From: Candidatus Methylomicrobium oryzae
Lineage (GTDB): Bacteria > Pseudomonadota > Gammaproteobacteria > Methylococcales > Methylomonadaceae
Length of the DNA: 64,000 nucleotides
Reading direction: 5' to 3'
Assembly (NCBI RefSeq): GCF_016745425.1
Contig: NZ_JAERVK010000017.1
Location: 1 to 64,000, forward strand
Each line of letters starts with the position of its first letter. The stretch's first letter is position 1. Below are positions 1 to 7,683 of this stretch, one piece after another. The position numbers and the translations under genes are program-made. Under the pieces are notes generated by a model, which was given only the letters and a program-made list of their open reading frames with translations, was not told the origin of the DNA and did no database searches.

Positions 1-522
1 AACGGTATTTCTTTACCTGCCTTTTGTGGATCGGGGTAAAGTGATAGGTGGTGAGTTCTGTTACAGAAAGTCGCGCCGAAGGGCAGGGTCTACGGTTTCG
101 ATATTCAACAGTCGGCTCTTGAATCAGCGCAAGACAGAATTACAAACCCTATCCTTCGGAATTGCCTGACCCTGTTTCATCGCAGCCATGCCGAAATGGA
201 TGAGATGCTGCCTCAGGCGCGGCATGGCTTGGTCAGTGCCGTGATGTTCAATCTCGGCTATTTGCCCGGCGGCGATAAATCGGTAATCACCCGATCCGAG
301 TCGACATTGGCGGCATTATCGGCTGCAAGCCGGCTGCTGAGTCCTAAAGGGATCATCACGATCGTCGCCTATCCCGGCCATGCCGGCGGCGCACAGGAAT
401 GCGAACAGGTCCGGCAGTGGTGTGCGCAGTTGGACTCCGGGCGCTTTGAGTTTGAACTGATCGCGGCCAAACCGGGCGATCAGTCCGCTCCCCGGCTTTT
501 TGCGGTGAACCGGAAATTTTAA
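1..522 (+). pseudogene. rRNA methylase-like SAM-dependent methyltransferase (YtqB-type), 5' end disrupted or cut by window edge
   Basis: The open part (ATG at 196, 108 codons) contains VMFNLGYLPGGDK, a hallmark of the small YtqB/rRNA-methylase family of class I SAM-dependent methyltransferases. Homology to the family continues upstream in the same frame: GRVYGFDIQ, the strand-2 SAM-binding segment, is encoded at about 85-111. That frame has stops at 37-39 and 52-54, just where the glycine-rich SAM loop should be. The ATG at 196 therefore lies inside the domain and would leave out the cofactor site. Either the gene carries nonsense or frameshift changes, or sequence is in error near 35-55. The first 30 bases may belong to its N-terminus (a CGSG tetrapeptide could match the family GNG loop). 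The family call is firm; calling it a pseudogene is an inference. Confidence 0.6.
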
Positions 523-613
523 GCGCTGCCGATGGTTTTTGGCTGCAGCATGCGGTCGAGCGAAGCCGGCAAGATCTGTTTGATGAAATGTATTTTCCTT
601 CCCATACACCTTT

Positions 614-955
614 ATGGCTAACAAAAATTATCAAAAACCTTCGCCGCAAACCCAGGAAGAGGCGCTGAAAATCGCCCGGGCTACCCAGCGGCCGGCGCAG
701 ACGAAAGAACAGACCAAACTGATCGCCCAAGGCATCCAGAAAGGCATCGAGCAGTATAAAAAACAGCAAAAGGAAAAAGCTCGGGAACTGAGCAAGAGGC
801 TCAAGAAAGCCTCGCATCAGAACGGGCCGCAGGACGTCCAAACAGACATCAATCCGTCGATTCCGGAAACGATCGTTTACAAGCAGCACTGGCTGCCCTG
901 GCTGTTGCTCGGTTTGACCTGGCTCGGGATCGGCATTTACGGACTGTTTTACTGA
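614..955 (+). CDS. DUF2956 family protein, single C-terminal membrane anchor
   Basis: A protein of 113 residues. Its N-terminal two thirds is very Lys/Gln/Glu-rich and helical (TQEEALKIARATQRPAQTKE and IAQGIQKGIEQYKKQQKEKA), the signature of DUF2956. A single hydrophobic segment at about residues 93-112 (LPWLLLGLTWLGIGIYGLFY) ends the protein, so it should be tail-anchored in the inner membrane with the charged helix in the cytoplasm. No function is known for the family. The ATG at 614 has only a weak ribosome-binding site, but the family motif begins soon after it. It stands alone, 91 bases after the methyltransferase remnant. Confidence 0.8.
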   Translation: MANKNYQKPSPQTQEEALKIARATQRPAQTKEQTKLIAQGIQKGIEQYKKQQKEKARELSKRLKKASHQNGPQDVQTDINPSIPETIVYKQHWLPWLLLGLTWLGIGIYGLFY

Positions 956-1031
956 AAGGCTCCATCCGATACGCTGACTCCTAAGCGGAAAGGACGCTAT
1001 TCAGCAACGCCATCACGGGCCTTGATGCACT

Positions 1032-1751
1032 TCAGCTTGCGCGCCAGGGCAGTTCCGGATAGAACTCGGCCTGCATGCGCCTGCAGTAGTCGTGCAGGTT
1101 TTGCCTGGATAACGCATGATCTTTCAGCGGCGATTCGATCGGGCCGCCGATGATATTGACCAGAATGCCATAGGCACTGGCATCCAGGGTGCTTGGCCGC
1201 TTGCCCATGAAATACGGCTTCTCGCCGAGAAAATCTGCGAGGCTGTCGAGGTCTTCCTTGCCCAGTTTGAACTTTTCCTCGTGGCTCAGACGGCCGATGC
1301 CGTGCCCGAGAATCTGGCCCTTGATTTTACGGCGGTAAACGGCGGCGGCCAAGTCGCGCGCAATCGGCGGCAACACCCCGAAAATCGCGGCTTTGTTTGC
1401 CTGCCAGTTGCTGTCGCCGTAGTCCCAGCGCGTCACCATGCTGATCCAGTAGAGATGCTCTTCCAAGAGGCGCTGAAACGATTTGGCCGTGGCCAGTTCT
1501 TCGGACGAAAGGTGGGCATCCCGGCCCGTGCCGTATTTCGATTGCAAGTGATGCAGGATCAGGCGCGAGTCGGCGATTCGATGGCCTTCGTCGTCGATAA
1601 ACGGCAGTTTGCCGCGCGGAGCCTTGAGGGGAAGGGATTCGGCGATTTGATACGGTATCCGGTTCATGCGCAAGTAGGTTTCGAGCTTGACGCAGAACTG
1701 GCTCAAGTTGGGAAGTCCCCAGGTACGGGCGAATTGGTGAAGGATGATCAT
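1032..1751 (-). CDS. Glutathione S-transferase-like protein (metaxin/Faxc-type GST fold)
   Basis: A 239-residue protein with a thioredoxin-like N-terminal domain (residues 1-75, PRGKLPFI with the cis-Pro and ADSRLILHHL) and an all-helical C-terminal domain (GEKPYFMGKRPSTLDASAYG). This layout matches the Tom37/metaxin/Faxc branch of the GST superfamily, whose bacterial members are mostly uncharacterised. A start 7 codons upstream at 1772 is possible, but a GGAG Shine-Dalgarno lies directly before the ATG at 1751 and none before the other, so 1751 is chosen. The gene is divergent from an HxlR regulator across a palindrome-rich gap, so it is the likely target of that regulator. The substrate is unknown; detoxification of electrophiles is only a guess. 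Confidence 0.8.
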   Translation of the reverse strand: MIILHQFARTWGLPNLSQFCVKLETYLRMNRIPYQIAESLPLKAPRGKLPFIDDEGHRIADSRLILHHLQSKYGTGRDAHLSSEELATAKSFQRLLEEHLYWISMVTRWDYGDSNWQANKAAIFGVLPPIARDLAAAVYRRKIKGQILGHGIGRLSHEEKFKLGKEDLDSLADFLGEKPYFMGKRPSTLDASAYGILVNIIGGPIESPLKDHALSRQNLHDYCRRMQAEFYPELPWRAS

Positions 1752-1777
1752 TTTTTTCTCCGGGCAGTTCATGTGTT

Positions 1778-1842
1778 ATAGTTACTTTAAAAATGCAAGT
1801 GACTATGTTAGGGCAAGTAACTTGCAAAAAGCAAGTAATATG
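1778..1842. promoter_or_regulatory. Cluster of GCAAGT/ACTTGC palindromes, probable HxlR operators
   Basis: The divergent gap between the GST-like gene and the hxlR-type gene holds three related elements. ATAGTTACTT (1778-1787) is mirrored by AAGTGACTAT (1797-1806) with one mismatch. GCAAGTAACTTGC (1813-1825) is a perfect 6+1+6 palindrome. GCAAGTAATATG (1831-1842) repeats a half-site. HxlR-family dimers bind such two-fold sites next to their own gene, so autoregulation and control of the GST-like gene are inferred. Confidence 0.5.
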
Positions 1843-1858
1843 AAAACCGGATGCTGAA

Positions 1859-2242
1859 ATGCACGATCCCAATCAAGACAAATTCGAACGCTCCTGTTGT
1901 CCGGTCGCGAATGTGCTGGATCTGTTAGGAGATAAATGGACGCTGCTGGTGGTGCGCGATCTGGTATTAGGCAAATCGCGTTTCGGCGAGTTTAGCGAAT
2001 CGCCCGAAGCGATCCCGACCAACATTCTGGCGGACCGCCTGAAAAGGTTGGAGCAAAGCGGAATAGTAATGAAAGCCCCTTATTGCCGCAGACCCCTCCG
2101 CTACGAATACGAACTGACCGAGAGAGGGCGGGACTTGATACCGGTGCTGGAGTCGATGGTCGTCTGGGCGGGCAAACACCTGCCCGGAACGCAGGTGTTT
2201 GCCCGTTACGTCCGGCCGGTTCAGGATGGCTCGGGCGGATAG
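1859..2242 (+). CDS. HxlR family transcriptional regulator
   Basis: A 127-residue winged-helix protein with the HxlR pattern: CCPVANVLDLLGDKWTLLVV near the N-terminus, then FGEF, an IPTNILADRLKRLEQSG recognition-helix region, and RYEYELTERGRDLIPVL in the wing and dimer helix. The Cys pair near residue 13 is at the position used by redox or electrophile sensing in several HxlR regulators (family knowledge; sensing is not shown here). It has no strong ribosome-binding site. Its neighbour, a GST-like gene transcribed away from it, suggests a local stress or detoxification circuit. An intrinsic terminator follows 19 bases after the stop. Confidence 0.9.
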   Translation: MHDPNQDKFERSCCPVANVLDLLGDKWTLLVVRDLVLGKSRFGEFSESPEAIPTNILADRLKRLEQSGIVMKAPYCRRPLRYEYELTERGRDLIPVLESMVVWAGKHLPGTQVFARYVRPVQDGSGG

Positions 2243-2261
2243 ATTGGGTTAAGGCAGGCAG

Positions 2262-2295
2262 ACCTGCCAGGTTTTAAAAACCTGGCAGGTTTTTT
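2262..2295. terminator. Bidirectional intrinsic terminator between hxlR-type gene and tatC
   Basis: A perfect 14-bp stem, ACCTGCCAGGTTTT (2262-2275) and its complement (2277-2290), is flanked by a T tract on the plus strand (2287-2295 region) and carries A/T runs inside the stem that can serve the minus strand. It lies between convergent genes. Confidence 0.85.
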
Positions 2296-2321
2296 GCGGG
2301 CAAGTGGTGGCTCGCCCTGCC

Positions 2322-3092
2322 TTAGGATGGCGTCAGTTGCTTGTTTGGATCGGATTCGGCGGGTTTGGGCGCAAACAAACGGGAGCACAACAAGCCCGCT
2401 TCGAACAGCAGCCACATCGGTACCGCCAGCAAGGTCTGCGAAATCACGTCGGGCGGAGTCAGCACCATCCCGATCACGAAAGCGCCGACAATCACATAGG
2501 GACGTTGTTCGGCAAGGCTGCGCGGCGTTACGAGGCCGGCCCAGACCAATACGACCGTAAAAATCGGCACTTCAAAGCAAATGCCGAAGGCGAAAAACAG
2601 GGTCAGAACGAAGTCGAGATAGTGGCTGATGTCGGTCATCATGGTCACGCCGGTAGGCGCGGCTGCGGTCAAAAACTGGAACATCAGCGGAAACACGGCG
2701 AAATATGCAAACGCGACGCCGAGAAAGAACAGCAGGGTGCTGGCGATCAGCAGCGGCAGGATGAAGCGCCGCTCGTGCTGGTAGAGTCCCGGTGCGACGA
2801 AGGCCCAGAATTGGTACAGCAGATACGGAATCGAGATGAAGATCGCAACGACCAGCGCCAATTTAAAGGGTGTAAAGAACGGCGAGGCGACTTCGATCGC
2901 GATCATGCTGCTGTTGGCGGGCATGTACTTCATGAGCGGGCCTGCCAGCAGCGCATAAATATCGTTCGCGTAATAGGCGAGCGCGAGGAAGACCGCCAGC
3001 ACGAAGATGACTCCCCGCAGCAGGCGGTCGCGCAGTTCGATCAAATGGCTCAGGAAAGGCATTTCCTGGTCGTCGTTCAAGTTATTTTTCAT
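2322..3092 (-). CDS. tatC: Sec-independent protein translocase TatC
   Basis: A 256-residue polytopic membrane protein and the core receptor of the twin-arginine translocase, which exports folded proteins across the inner membrane. The cytoplasmic N-terminus has FLSHLIELRDRLLR, the TatC signature used in signal-peptide recognition. Six hydrophobic segments follow, with FEVPIFTVVLVWAGLV and RPYVIVGAFVIGMVLTPPD as typical later motifs. The frame is open for 29 further codons upstream, but the family start matches the ATG at 3092, which overlaps the tatB stop by 11 bases. It is the last gene of the tatABC set downstream of hisE. Confidence 0.95.
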   Translation of the reverse strand: MKNNLNDDQEMPFLSHLIELRDRLLRGVIFVLAVFLALAYYANDIYALLAGPLMKYMPANSSMIAIEVASPFFTPFKLALVVAIFISIPYLLYQFWAFVAPGLYQHERRFILPLLIASTLLFFLGVAFAYFAVFPLMFQFLTAAAPTGVTMMTDISHYLDFVLTLFFAFGICFEVPIFTVVLVWAGLVTPRSLAEQRPYVIVGAFVIGMVLTPPDVISQTLLAVPMWLLFEAGLLCSRLFAPKPAESDPNKQLTPS

Positions 3093-3408
3093 GATGCTGC
3101 TCTGCGTCCGGCTTCGGGCTGTCTTGCGGCAGACTTTCGAGAGAGGATTGGAACGAACGGGCGGCGCCGCGGGTTTCATCGATCAGGTTTTGCAGTTCTT
3201 TCAGATCGCCCTGTTCTTTTAAAACCTGCCGCATTTCCTCGGCATGAAGCTCGGCGCTGATTTCGGCCTTGGCGGCGGCAATCATCCGCCGGGTTTTGCC
3301 GATCCAGTAGCCGGCAACCCGGGCGACTTTGGGAAGCCGCTCCGGCCCGATCACCAGCAGGCTGACCAGCCCGACCATGACGATTTCGGAAAAGCCTATT
3401 TCGAACAT
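3082..3408 (-). CDS. tatB: Sec-independent protein translocase TatB
   Basis: A 108-residue protein with one N-terminal transmembrane helix (MFEIGFSEIVMVGLVSLLVI), the conserved GPERLPK hinge, and a long amphipathic and coiled-coil helix rich in Glu/Lys/Gln. TatB partners with TatC to recognise twin-arginine signal peptides. The E in the membrane helix (position 8) and the GPERLP motif separate it from TatA. It ends in a short acidic/His-rich tail and overlaps the tatC start, so the two are translationally coupled. Confidence 0.95.
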   Translation of the reverse strand: MFEIGFSEIVMVGLVSLLVIGPERLPKVARVAGYWIGKTRRMIAAAKAEISAELHAEEMRQVLKEQGDLKELQNLIDETRGAARSFQSSLESLPQDSPKPDAEQHHEK

Positions 3409-3410
3409 GG

Positions 3411-3623
3411 TCAGGTTTTTTCTTGATGTTTGGTGATCGTTTCGCCTTCGATCGGCGGTTTATCCTCGGCTGAAAGCGTCGGATTGTCCTGGTCTTTGAC
3501 CGCGTTACGGAAGCCCTTGATGGCTGCGCCCAGGTCGGAGCCGACATTGCGCAACCGTTTGGTGCCGAACAGCACCACCACGATCAGCAACAAAACTAAT
3601 AATTCGGAAATGCTGATGCCCAT
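3411..3623 (-). CDS. tatA: Sec-independent protein translocase TatA
   Basis: A 70-residue protein: a short N-terminal membrane helix ([18 protein letters not shown]), then [18 protein letters not shown], the FGTKRLR hinge and amphipathic helix typical of TatA/E. TatA multimers form the translocation conduit. A good Shine-Dalgarno (AGAGG) precedes the ATG at 3623. tatB begins 2 bases after its stop. The upstream hisE stop is 176 bases away, so tatABC may have its own promoter in addition to his read-through. Confidence 0.95.
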   Translation of the reverse strand: MGISISELLVLLLIVVVLFGTKRLRNVGSDLGAAIKGFRNAVKDQDNPTLSAEDKPPIEGETITKHQEKT

Positions 3624-3799
3624 GGGCTTAACCTCTTTCTGATTAGGTGGGAGTTACGACTGGGCTTCAGTAGCCCGTTGTCGCCGGCGCGGGAGCCTTT
3701 TATTAGGACAAAACCTCAGTGCCATTATCGTGAGAATTGATTTGAAAAGCAGGGCGGATACGCTTCGCTATTCTCGCGCTGCAATATGATTCCTTAGGT

Positions 3800-4117
3800 T
3801 TATTTTTGCCGTTGCGCCTTTTCTTCGATACCCGACAGCCCGAAGCGGCGCTGCAGCTCGTTCAACACGTCGTCCGGCCCCAGTCCTTGTTGGGCCAGCA
3901 GCACCATGCAGTGAAACCATAAATCGGCCGTTTCATAAACGATCTGCTGCTTGTCGCCGCCTTTCGCGGCGATTACCGTTTCGGTCGCTTCCTCGCCGAT
4001 CTTTTTCAGGATCGTGTCGAGTCCCTTTGCGTAAAGGCTTGCGACATAGGATTTCTCCGCCGATTGCTGTTTGCGCTGTTCCAGCACGTCCGCCAGTTGT
4101 TGCAGTATTTCGCTCAT
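3800..4117 (-). CDS. hisE: Phosphoribosyl-ATP pyrophosphatase HisE
   Basis: A 105-residue MazG-fold enzyme that hydrolyses phosphoribosyl-ATP to phosphoribosyl-AMP in histidine synthesis. The metal-binding motif [12 protein letters not shown] followed by ETADLWFH is intact. The frame is open 18 codons farther upstream, but [12 protein letters not shown] at 4117 is the family start and overlaps the hisI stop by 4 bases (ATGA). HisE and HisI are separate proteins here rather than the fused HisIE of enteric bacteria. Confidence 0.95.
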   Translation of the reverse strand: MSEILQQLADVLEQRKQQSAEKSYVASLYAKGLDTILKKIGEEATETVIAAKGGDKQQIVYETADLWFHCMVLLAQQGLGPDDVLNELQRRFGLSGIEEKAQRQK

Positions 4118-4506
4118 GAGGTTCGATAGATAGCTTCGGGGTCTTTCAGTACCGGTTCGACCGTCTGCCATCGATCACCCTGCAGTTGCCGGTAAAAGCA
4201 GCTCTCACGTCCGGTATGACAGGCAATGCCGCCTTGCTGTTCAATTTTGAGCAAAACGACGTCTTCGTCGCAATCGAGGTAGATGCCGAGCACTTTTTGC
4301 CGATGGCCGGATTCTTCGCCCTTGCGCCACAATTTGTTCCGCGACCTGGACCAATACACCGCATAGCCTTCGGCGGCCGTCAACTGCAGCGACTCGCGGT
4401 TCATCCAGGCGAACATCAATATTTTGCCGCTGTCCGCCTGCTGGGCGATCGCCGGCACCAGGCCGTCGGCGGTCCAGCGGATTTCGTCGAGCCAGGCTTC
4501 GCTCAT
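4114..4506 (-). CDS. hisI: Phosphoribosyl-AMP cyclohydrolase HisI
   Basis: A 130-residue enzyme that opens the adenine ring of phosphoribosyl-AMP. Visible signatures are [15 protein letters not shown]-type text near residues 30-45 ([11 protein letters not shown]), [38 protein letters not shown] and TGRESCFYR. These provide the conserved Cys residues and the DCDxD metal site. It overlaps hisF upstream and hisE downstream by 4 bases each, so the three are translationally coupled. Confidence 0.96.
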   Translation of the reverse strand: MSEAWLDEIRWTADGLVPAIAQQADSGKILMFAWMNRESLQLTAAEGYAVYWSRSRNKLWRKGEESGHRQKVLGIYLDCDEDVVLLKIEQQGGIACHTGRESCFYRQLQGDRWQTVEPVLKDPEAIYRTS

Positions 4507-5279
4507 GTCAGCCTTACCTCGATCCCGCGCGCGGCCATGTGCCGTTTCGCCTGCTGGATCGAGTATTCGGCGAAATGGAAGATGCTGGCCGCGAGCACCG
4601 CATCGGCTCTGCCTTCGATAATGCCGTCCGCCAGATGATCCAGATTGCCGACGCCGCCCGAGGCGATCACCGGAACAGTGACCGCTTCACTGATTGCGCG
4701 CGTCAGCGGCAGATCGAAGCCTTCGCGCGTCCCGTCCCGGTCCATGCTGGTCAGCAGAATTTCGCCGGCGCCGTAATCGACCATTTTTCTCGCCCAGCCG
4801 ATTGCGTCGATGCCGGTCGGTTTGCGCCCGCCGTGCGTGAAGATTTCCCAACGGTTTGGTTCGCCGGGGGCGGACACTTTTTTCGCGTCGATCGCGACGA
4901 CGATGCACTGCGAACCGAAGCGGTCGGCTGCTTCGCGTACGAACTCGGGATTGAAGACGGCCGCGCTGTTGATGCCGACCTTGTCCGCGCCGGCGTTCAG
5001 CATCCGGCGGATGTCGTCGAGCGTGCGGATGCCGCCGCCGACCGTCAGCGGGATGAAGACTTCGCCGGCGACCTGTTCGACCACATGCACCATCGTGGCG
5101 CGGTTGTCATGCGTGGCGGTAATGTCCAGAAAAGTGATTTCATCCGCGCCTTCGCGGTCGTAGCGCCGGGCAATCTCGACCGGGTCGCCGGCGTCGCGGA
5201 TATCGACGAACTTGACGCCTTTGACGACTCGTCCGTTGTCGACGTCCAGGCAGGGAATGATGCGTTTGGCAAGGCTCAT
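4503..5279 (-). CDS. hisF: Imidazole glycerol phosphate synthase cyclase subunit HisF
   Basis: A 258-residue (beta/alpha)8 barrel. Signatures are [19 protein letters not shown] at the N-terminus with the catalytic Asp, the DITATHDN loop, GGGIRTLDD, and [15 protein letters not shown] with the second catalytic Asp. It takes ammonia from HisH and converts PRFAR into imidazole glycerol phosphate and AICAR. The start lies 2 bases after the hisA stop. Confidence 0.97.
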   Translation of the reverse strand: MSLAKRIIPCLDVDNGRVVKGVKFVDIRDAGDPVEIARRYDREGADEITFLDITATHDNRATMVHVVEQVAGEVFIPLTVGGGIRTLDDIRRMLNAGADKVGINSAAVFNPEFVREAADRFGSQCIVVAIDAKKVSAPGEPNRWEIFTHGGRKPTGIDAIGWARKMVDYGAGEILLTSMDRDGTREGFDLPLTRAISEAVTVPVIASGGVGNLDHLADGIIEGRADAVLAASIFHFAEYSIQQAKRHMAARGIEVRLT

Positions 5280-5281
5280 GA

Positions 5282-6013
5282 TCAGAACGATTCGGCCAGT
5301 TTTTCCGCTTCGGCGAAATCGAGCGTGCCTTCGTAGATGGCTCGGCCGGTGATTGCGCCGATCACCCCGTCGCCGGCAATCTCGCCGAGCGCGCGGATGT
5401 CGTCGATATTGGTGATGCCGCCCGAGGCGATGACCGGAATCCGGATCGCGCGTGCGAGCCGCGAGGTGGCTTCGATGTTTACGCCGGACATCATGCCGTC
5501 CCGCGAAATATCGGTATAAATGATCGCTTCGACGCCGTCTTCCTCGAAATGCTGCGCGAGGTCGATCACGTCATGGCGGGACAGTTTGGACCAGCCGTCG
5601 ATCGCGACCTTGCCGTCTTTCGCGTCGAGCCCGACGATGATCCGGCGCGGATATTCGACCGCCATGTCGCGGACGAAATGCGGCGCATTGACCGCCTTGG
5701 TGCCGATGATCACGTATTCGACGCCCGCATTCAGATAAGCCTGAACCGTTTCTTCGTCGCGGATGCCGCCGCCGATCTGGATTGGAATATCAGGAAAGGC
5801 TTCGACGATCGCATGAATCACGTCCGCATTGCGCGGCTTGCCCGCGAAGGCGCCGTCCAGATCGACCAGATGCAGCCGTCTGGCGCCCAGGCCGACCCAG
5901 CGGCCCGCGACTGCGACCGGATCCTCGGAGAATACCGTATCGTCTTCCATACGCCCCTGCCGCAAACGGACACACTTGCCTTCTTTCAGATCAATAGCAG
6001 GTATCAACAACAT
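5282..6013 (-). CDS. hisA: Phosphoribosylformimino-AICAR ribotide isomerase HisA
   Basis: A 243-residue barrel related to His[18 protein letters not shown] carries the first catalytic Asp; [17 protein letters not shown] and [14 protein letters not shown] (second catalytic Asp) follow. It performs the Amadori rearrangement of ProFAR to PRFAR. A GAGGA Shine-Dalgarno lies upstream of the ATG. The gap to hisH is 63 bases, the only sizeable spacing in the his run apart from hisB-hisH. Confidence 0.97.
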   Translation of the reverse strand: MLLIPAIDLKEGKCVRLRQGRMEDDTVFSEDPVAVAGRWVGLGARRLHLVDLDGAFAGKPRNADVIHAIVEAFPDIPIQIGGGIRDEETVQAYLNAGVEYVIIGTKAVNAPHFVRDMAVEYPRRIIVGLDAKDGKVAIDGWSKLSRHDVIDLAQHFEEDGVEAIIYTDISRDGMMSGVNIEATSRLARAIRIPVIASGGITNIDDIRALGEIAGDGVIGAITGRAIYEGTLDFAEAEKLAESF

Positions 6014-6076
6014 ACGCGGATTTCCTCAACAGCAATTTTTATAATAATTAAGAAAGATCAGTAAGATAAAAGTCAA

Positions 6077-6712
6077 TCAGCAGGACCAGCGCAAAAAGTT
6101 GCGCAGCAGCTGCAAGCCGGCCGTCTGGCTTTTTTCGGGGTGAAACTGCACCGCGAAAATATTGTCCTGCGCCAGTGCGCAGGCGAAGGTTTCGGGGTAG
6201 GCGCTCGTGGCGGCCGTCGTATCGGCGTTATCGGGCCGGGCGTAATAGCTGTGCACGAAATAGAACCGGCTGTCCTGCGGAATGTCCTGCCATAGAACGT
6301 GCGGAATTTGATGAACTTGGTTCCAGCCCATATGCGGAATTTTAAGCGCATGGCCGTCGCTGTCGGCCAGATTCTCGGCGAAACGGACCACATGCCCCGG
6401 GATCAGGCTCAAGCCCGAAGTACCGCCGTTTTCCTCGCTGTCGGTCAATAATGCCTGCATTCCGAGGCAAATGCCCAGCAGTGGTTTGGCTGCGGCGACT
6501 CGGCGGATCACCTCGTCCAGCCCGCTTTCGTTCAAGGCGCGCATGCAGTCGCGGATCGCGCCGACACCGGGGAAAACTACCCGGTCTGCGCCGAGAATGG
6601 CTTTGGAATCGGCTGTGCAGATCACTTCGGTTTCAGGATCGGCATGCTGCAGTGCTTTGACGATGGAATGCAGGTTACCCATTCCGTAATCGATAACAGC
6701 GACGGATGACAT
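6077..6712 (-). CDS. hisH: Imidazole glycerol phosphate synthase glutaminase subunit HisH
   Basis: A 211-residue class I glutamine amidotransferase. The nucleophile elbow GICLGMQ holds Cys82, and FHPEKSQ near the C-terminus holds His191 and Glu193, so the triad is complete. The oxyanion-strand text VVFPGVGAIRDCM matches HisH rather than TrpG or PabA. It supplies ammonia to HisF. Confidence 0.96.
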   Translation of the reverse strand: MSSVAVIDYGMGNLHSIVKALQHADPETEVICTADSKAILGADRVVFPGVGAIRDCMRALNESGLDEVIRRVAAAKPLLGICLGMQALLTDSEENGGTSGLSLIPGHVVRFAENLADSDGHALKIPHMGWNQVHQIPHVLWQDIPQDSRFYFVHSYYARPDNADTTAATSAYPETFACALAQDNIFAVQFHPEKSQTAGLQLLRNFLRWSC

Positions 6713-6793
6713 AAGACTAAGACGAAAGGCTCGGACTAAAAGGAAAAAAATTCAGGAATCATTGCCGATAAAATGCACTGGAGATGCGCGTGG

Positions 6794-7387
6794 TTAAAGG
6801 CTGCCTTTCGTGGAGGGCATGATGCCGGCCATGCGCGGGTCGGGAGTGACCGCCATTCGCAGCGCGCGTCCCAGGGCTTTAAAGATCGTTTCGGCGATGT
6901 GATGGGCGTTGACGCCTTTCAAATTGTCGATGTGCAGCGTTACCCCGGCGTGGTTGACGAAACCCTGGAAAAACTCCCTGAACAGATCGACATCGAAGCG
7001 GCCGATCATCGCGCGCGGAAATTTGACTTCATAGAAGAGCCCCGGGCGGCCGGACAGATCGATCGCGACACGCGACAGGGCTTCGTCGAGCGGCACATAC
7101 GCATGGCCATAGCGAACGATGCCTTTCTTGTCGCCGACCGCCTGCGCGAAGGCCTGGCCGAGCGTGATGCCGATGTCTTCGACGGTATGGTGGGCGTCGA
7201 TTTCGAGATCGCCTTGCGCATCGACCTCAATATCGATTAAGCCGTGCCTGGCGATTTGATCCAGCATGTGGTCCAGAAACGGAACGCCGGTGACAAACCG
7301 GGCTTTGCCGGTCCCGTCCAGATTCAGGCTGATCTTGATTTGCGTTTCGAGCGTGTTGCGCTCGACGCGAGCGGTGCGTGGGTCCAT
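6794..7387 (-). CDS. hisB: Imidazoleglycerol-phosphate dehydratase HisB
   Basis: A 197-residue monofunctional dehydratase. The Mn-binding repeats [16 protein letters not shown] and [17 protein letters not shown] are intact, as are [13 protein letters not shown] and MPSTKG at the C-terminus. It lacks the N-terminal phosphatase domain of enteric HisB, as usual outside enterics. The frame is open up to 7528; no Shine-Dalgarno distinguishes the candidate starts, and [17 protein letters not shown] at 7387 fits the family length best (7417 is the alternative). It is the first gene of the his-tat run. Confidence 0.94.
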   Translation of the reverse strand: MDPRTARVERNTLETQIKISLNLDGTGKARFVTGVPFLDHMLDQIARHGLIDIEVDAQGDLEIDAHHTVEDIGITLGQAFAQAVGDKKGIVRYGHAYVPLDEALSRVAIDLSGRPGLFYEVKFPRAMIGRFDVDLFREFFQGFVNHAGVTLHIDNLKGVNAHHIAETIFKALGRALRMAVTPDPRMAGIMPSTKGSL

Positions 7388-7683
7388 GATTCGGTTAAAA
7401 AAAGCAATGTCGGCCATTTTACTATGAACTGAAGTGTTTTTGCAGTAGTTGTTCGCTTTAACCGGCAATGCCGGTTTGCGGAGAGGCGGAGAGGGAAAGC
7501 GGCGCCTGCGATTATCCGGCGAATTCAAGGTTAGGACGGCAAATTAAACCCATAGGGGGAAAGATCGAGGCGAGGACGATTGTGTTATGATCCGAAAAGC
7601 TCCGGAGCCTAATCTTGCCTTGCTTAACCAGGATTTTTTCAACAAACCTGAAAGTCTCAGCTGAAGTTATCAGGAGAGAAAAC

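Noticed and set aside
2304-3260. 318-codon plus-strand frame opposite tatC
   Set aside because: Antisense to tatC; the product is Gln/Arg/Glu-rich from complementing hydrophobic codons.
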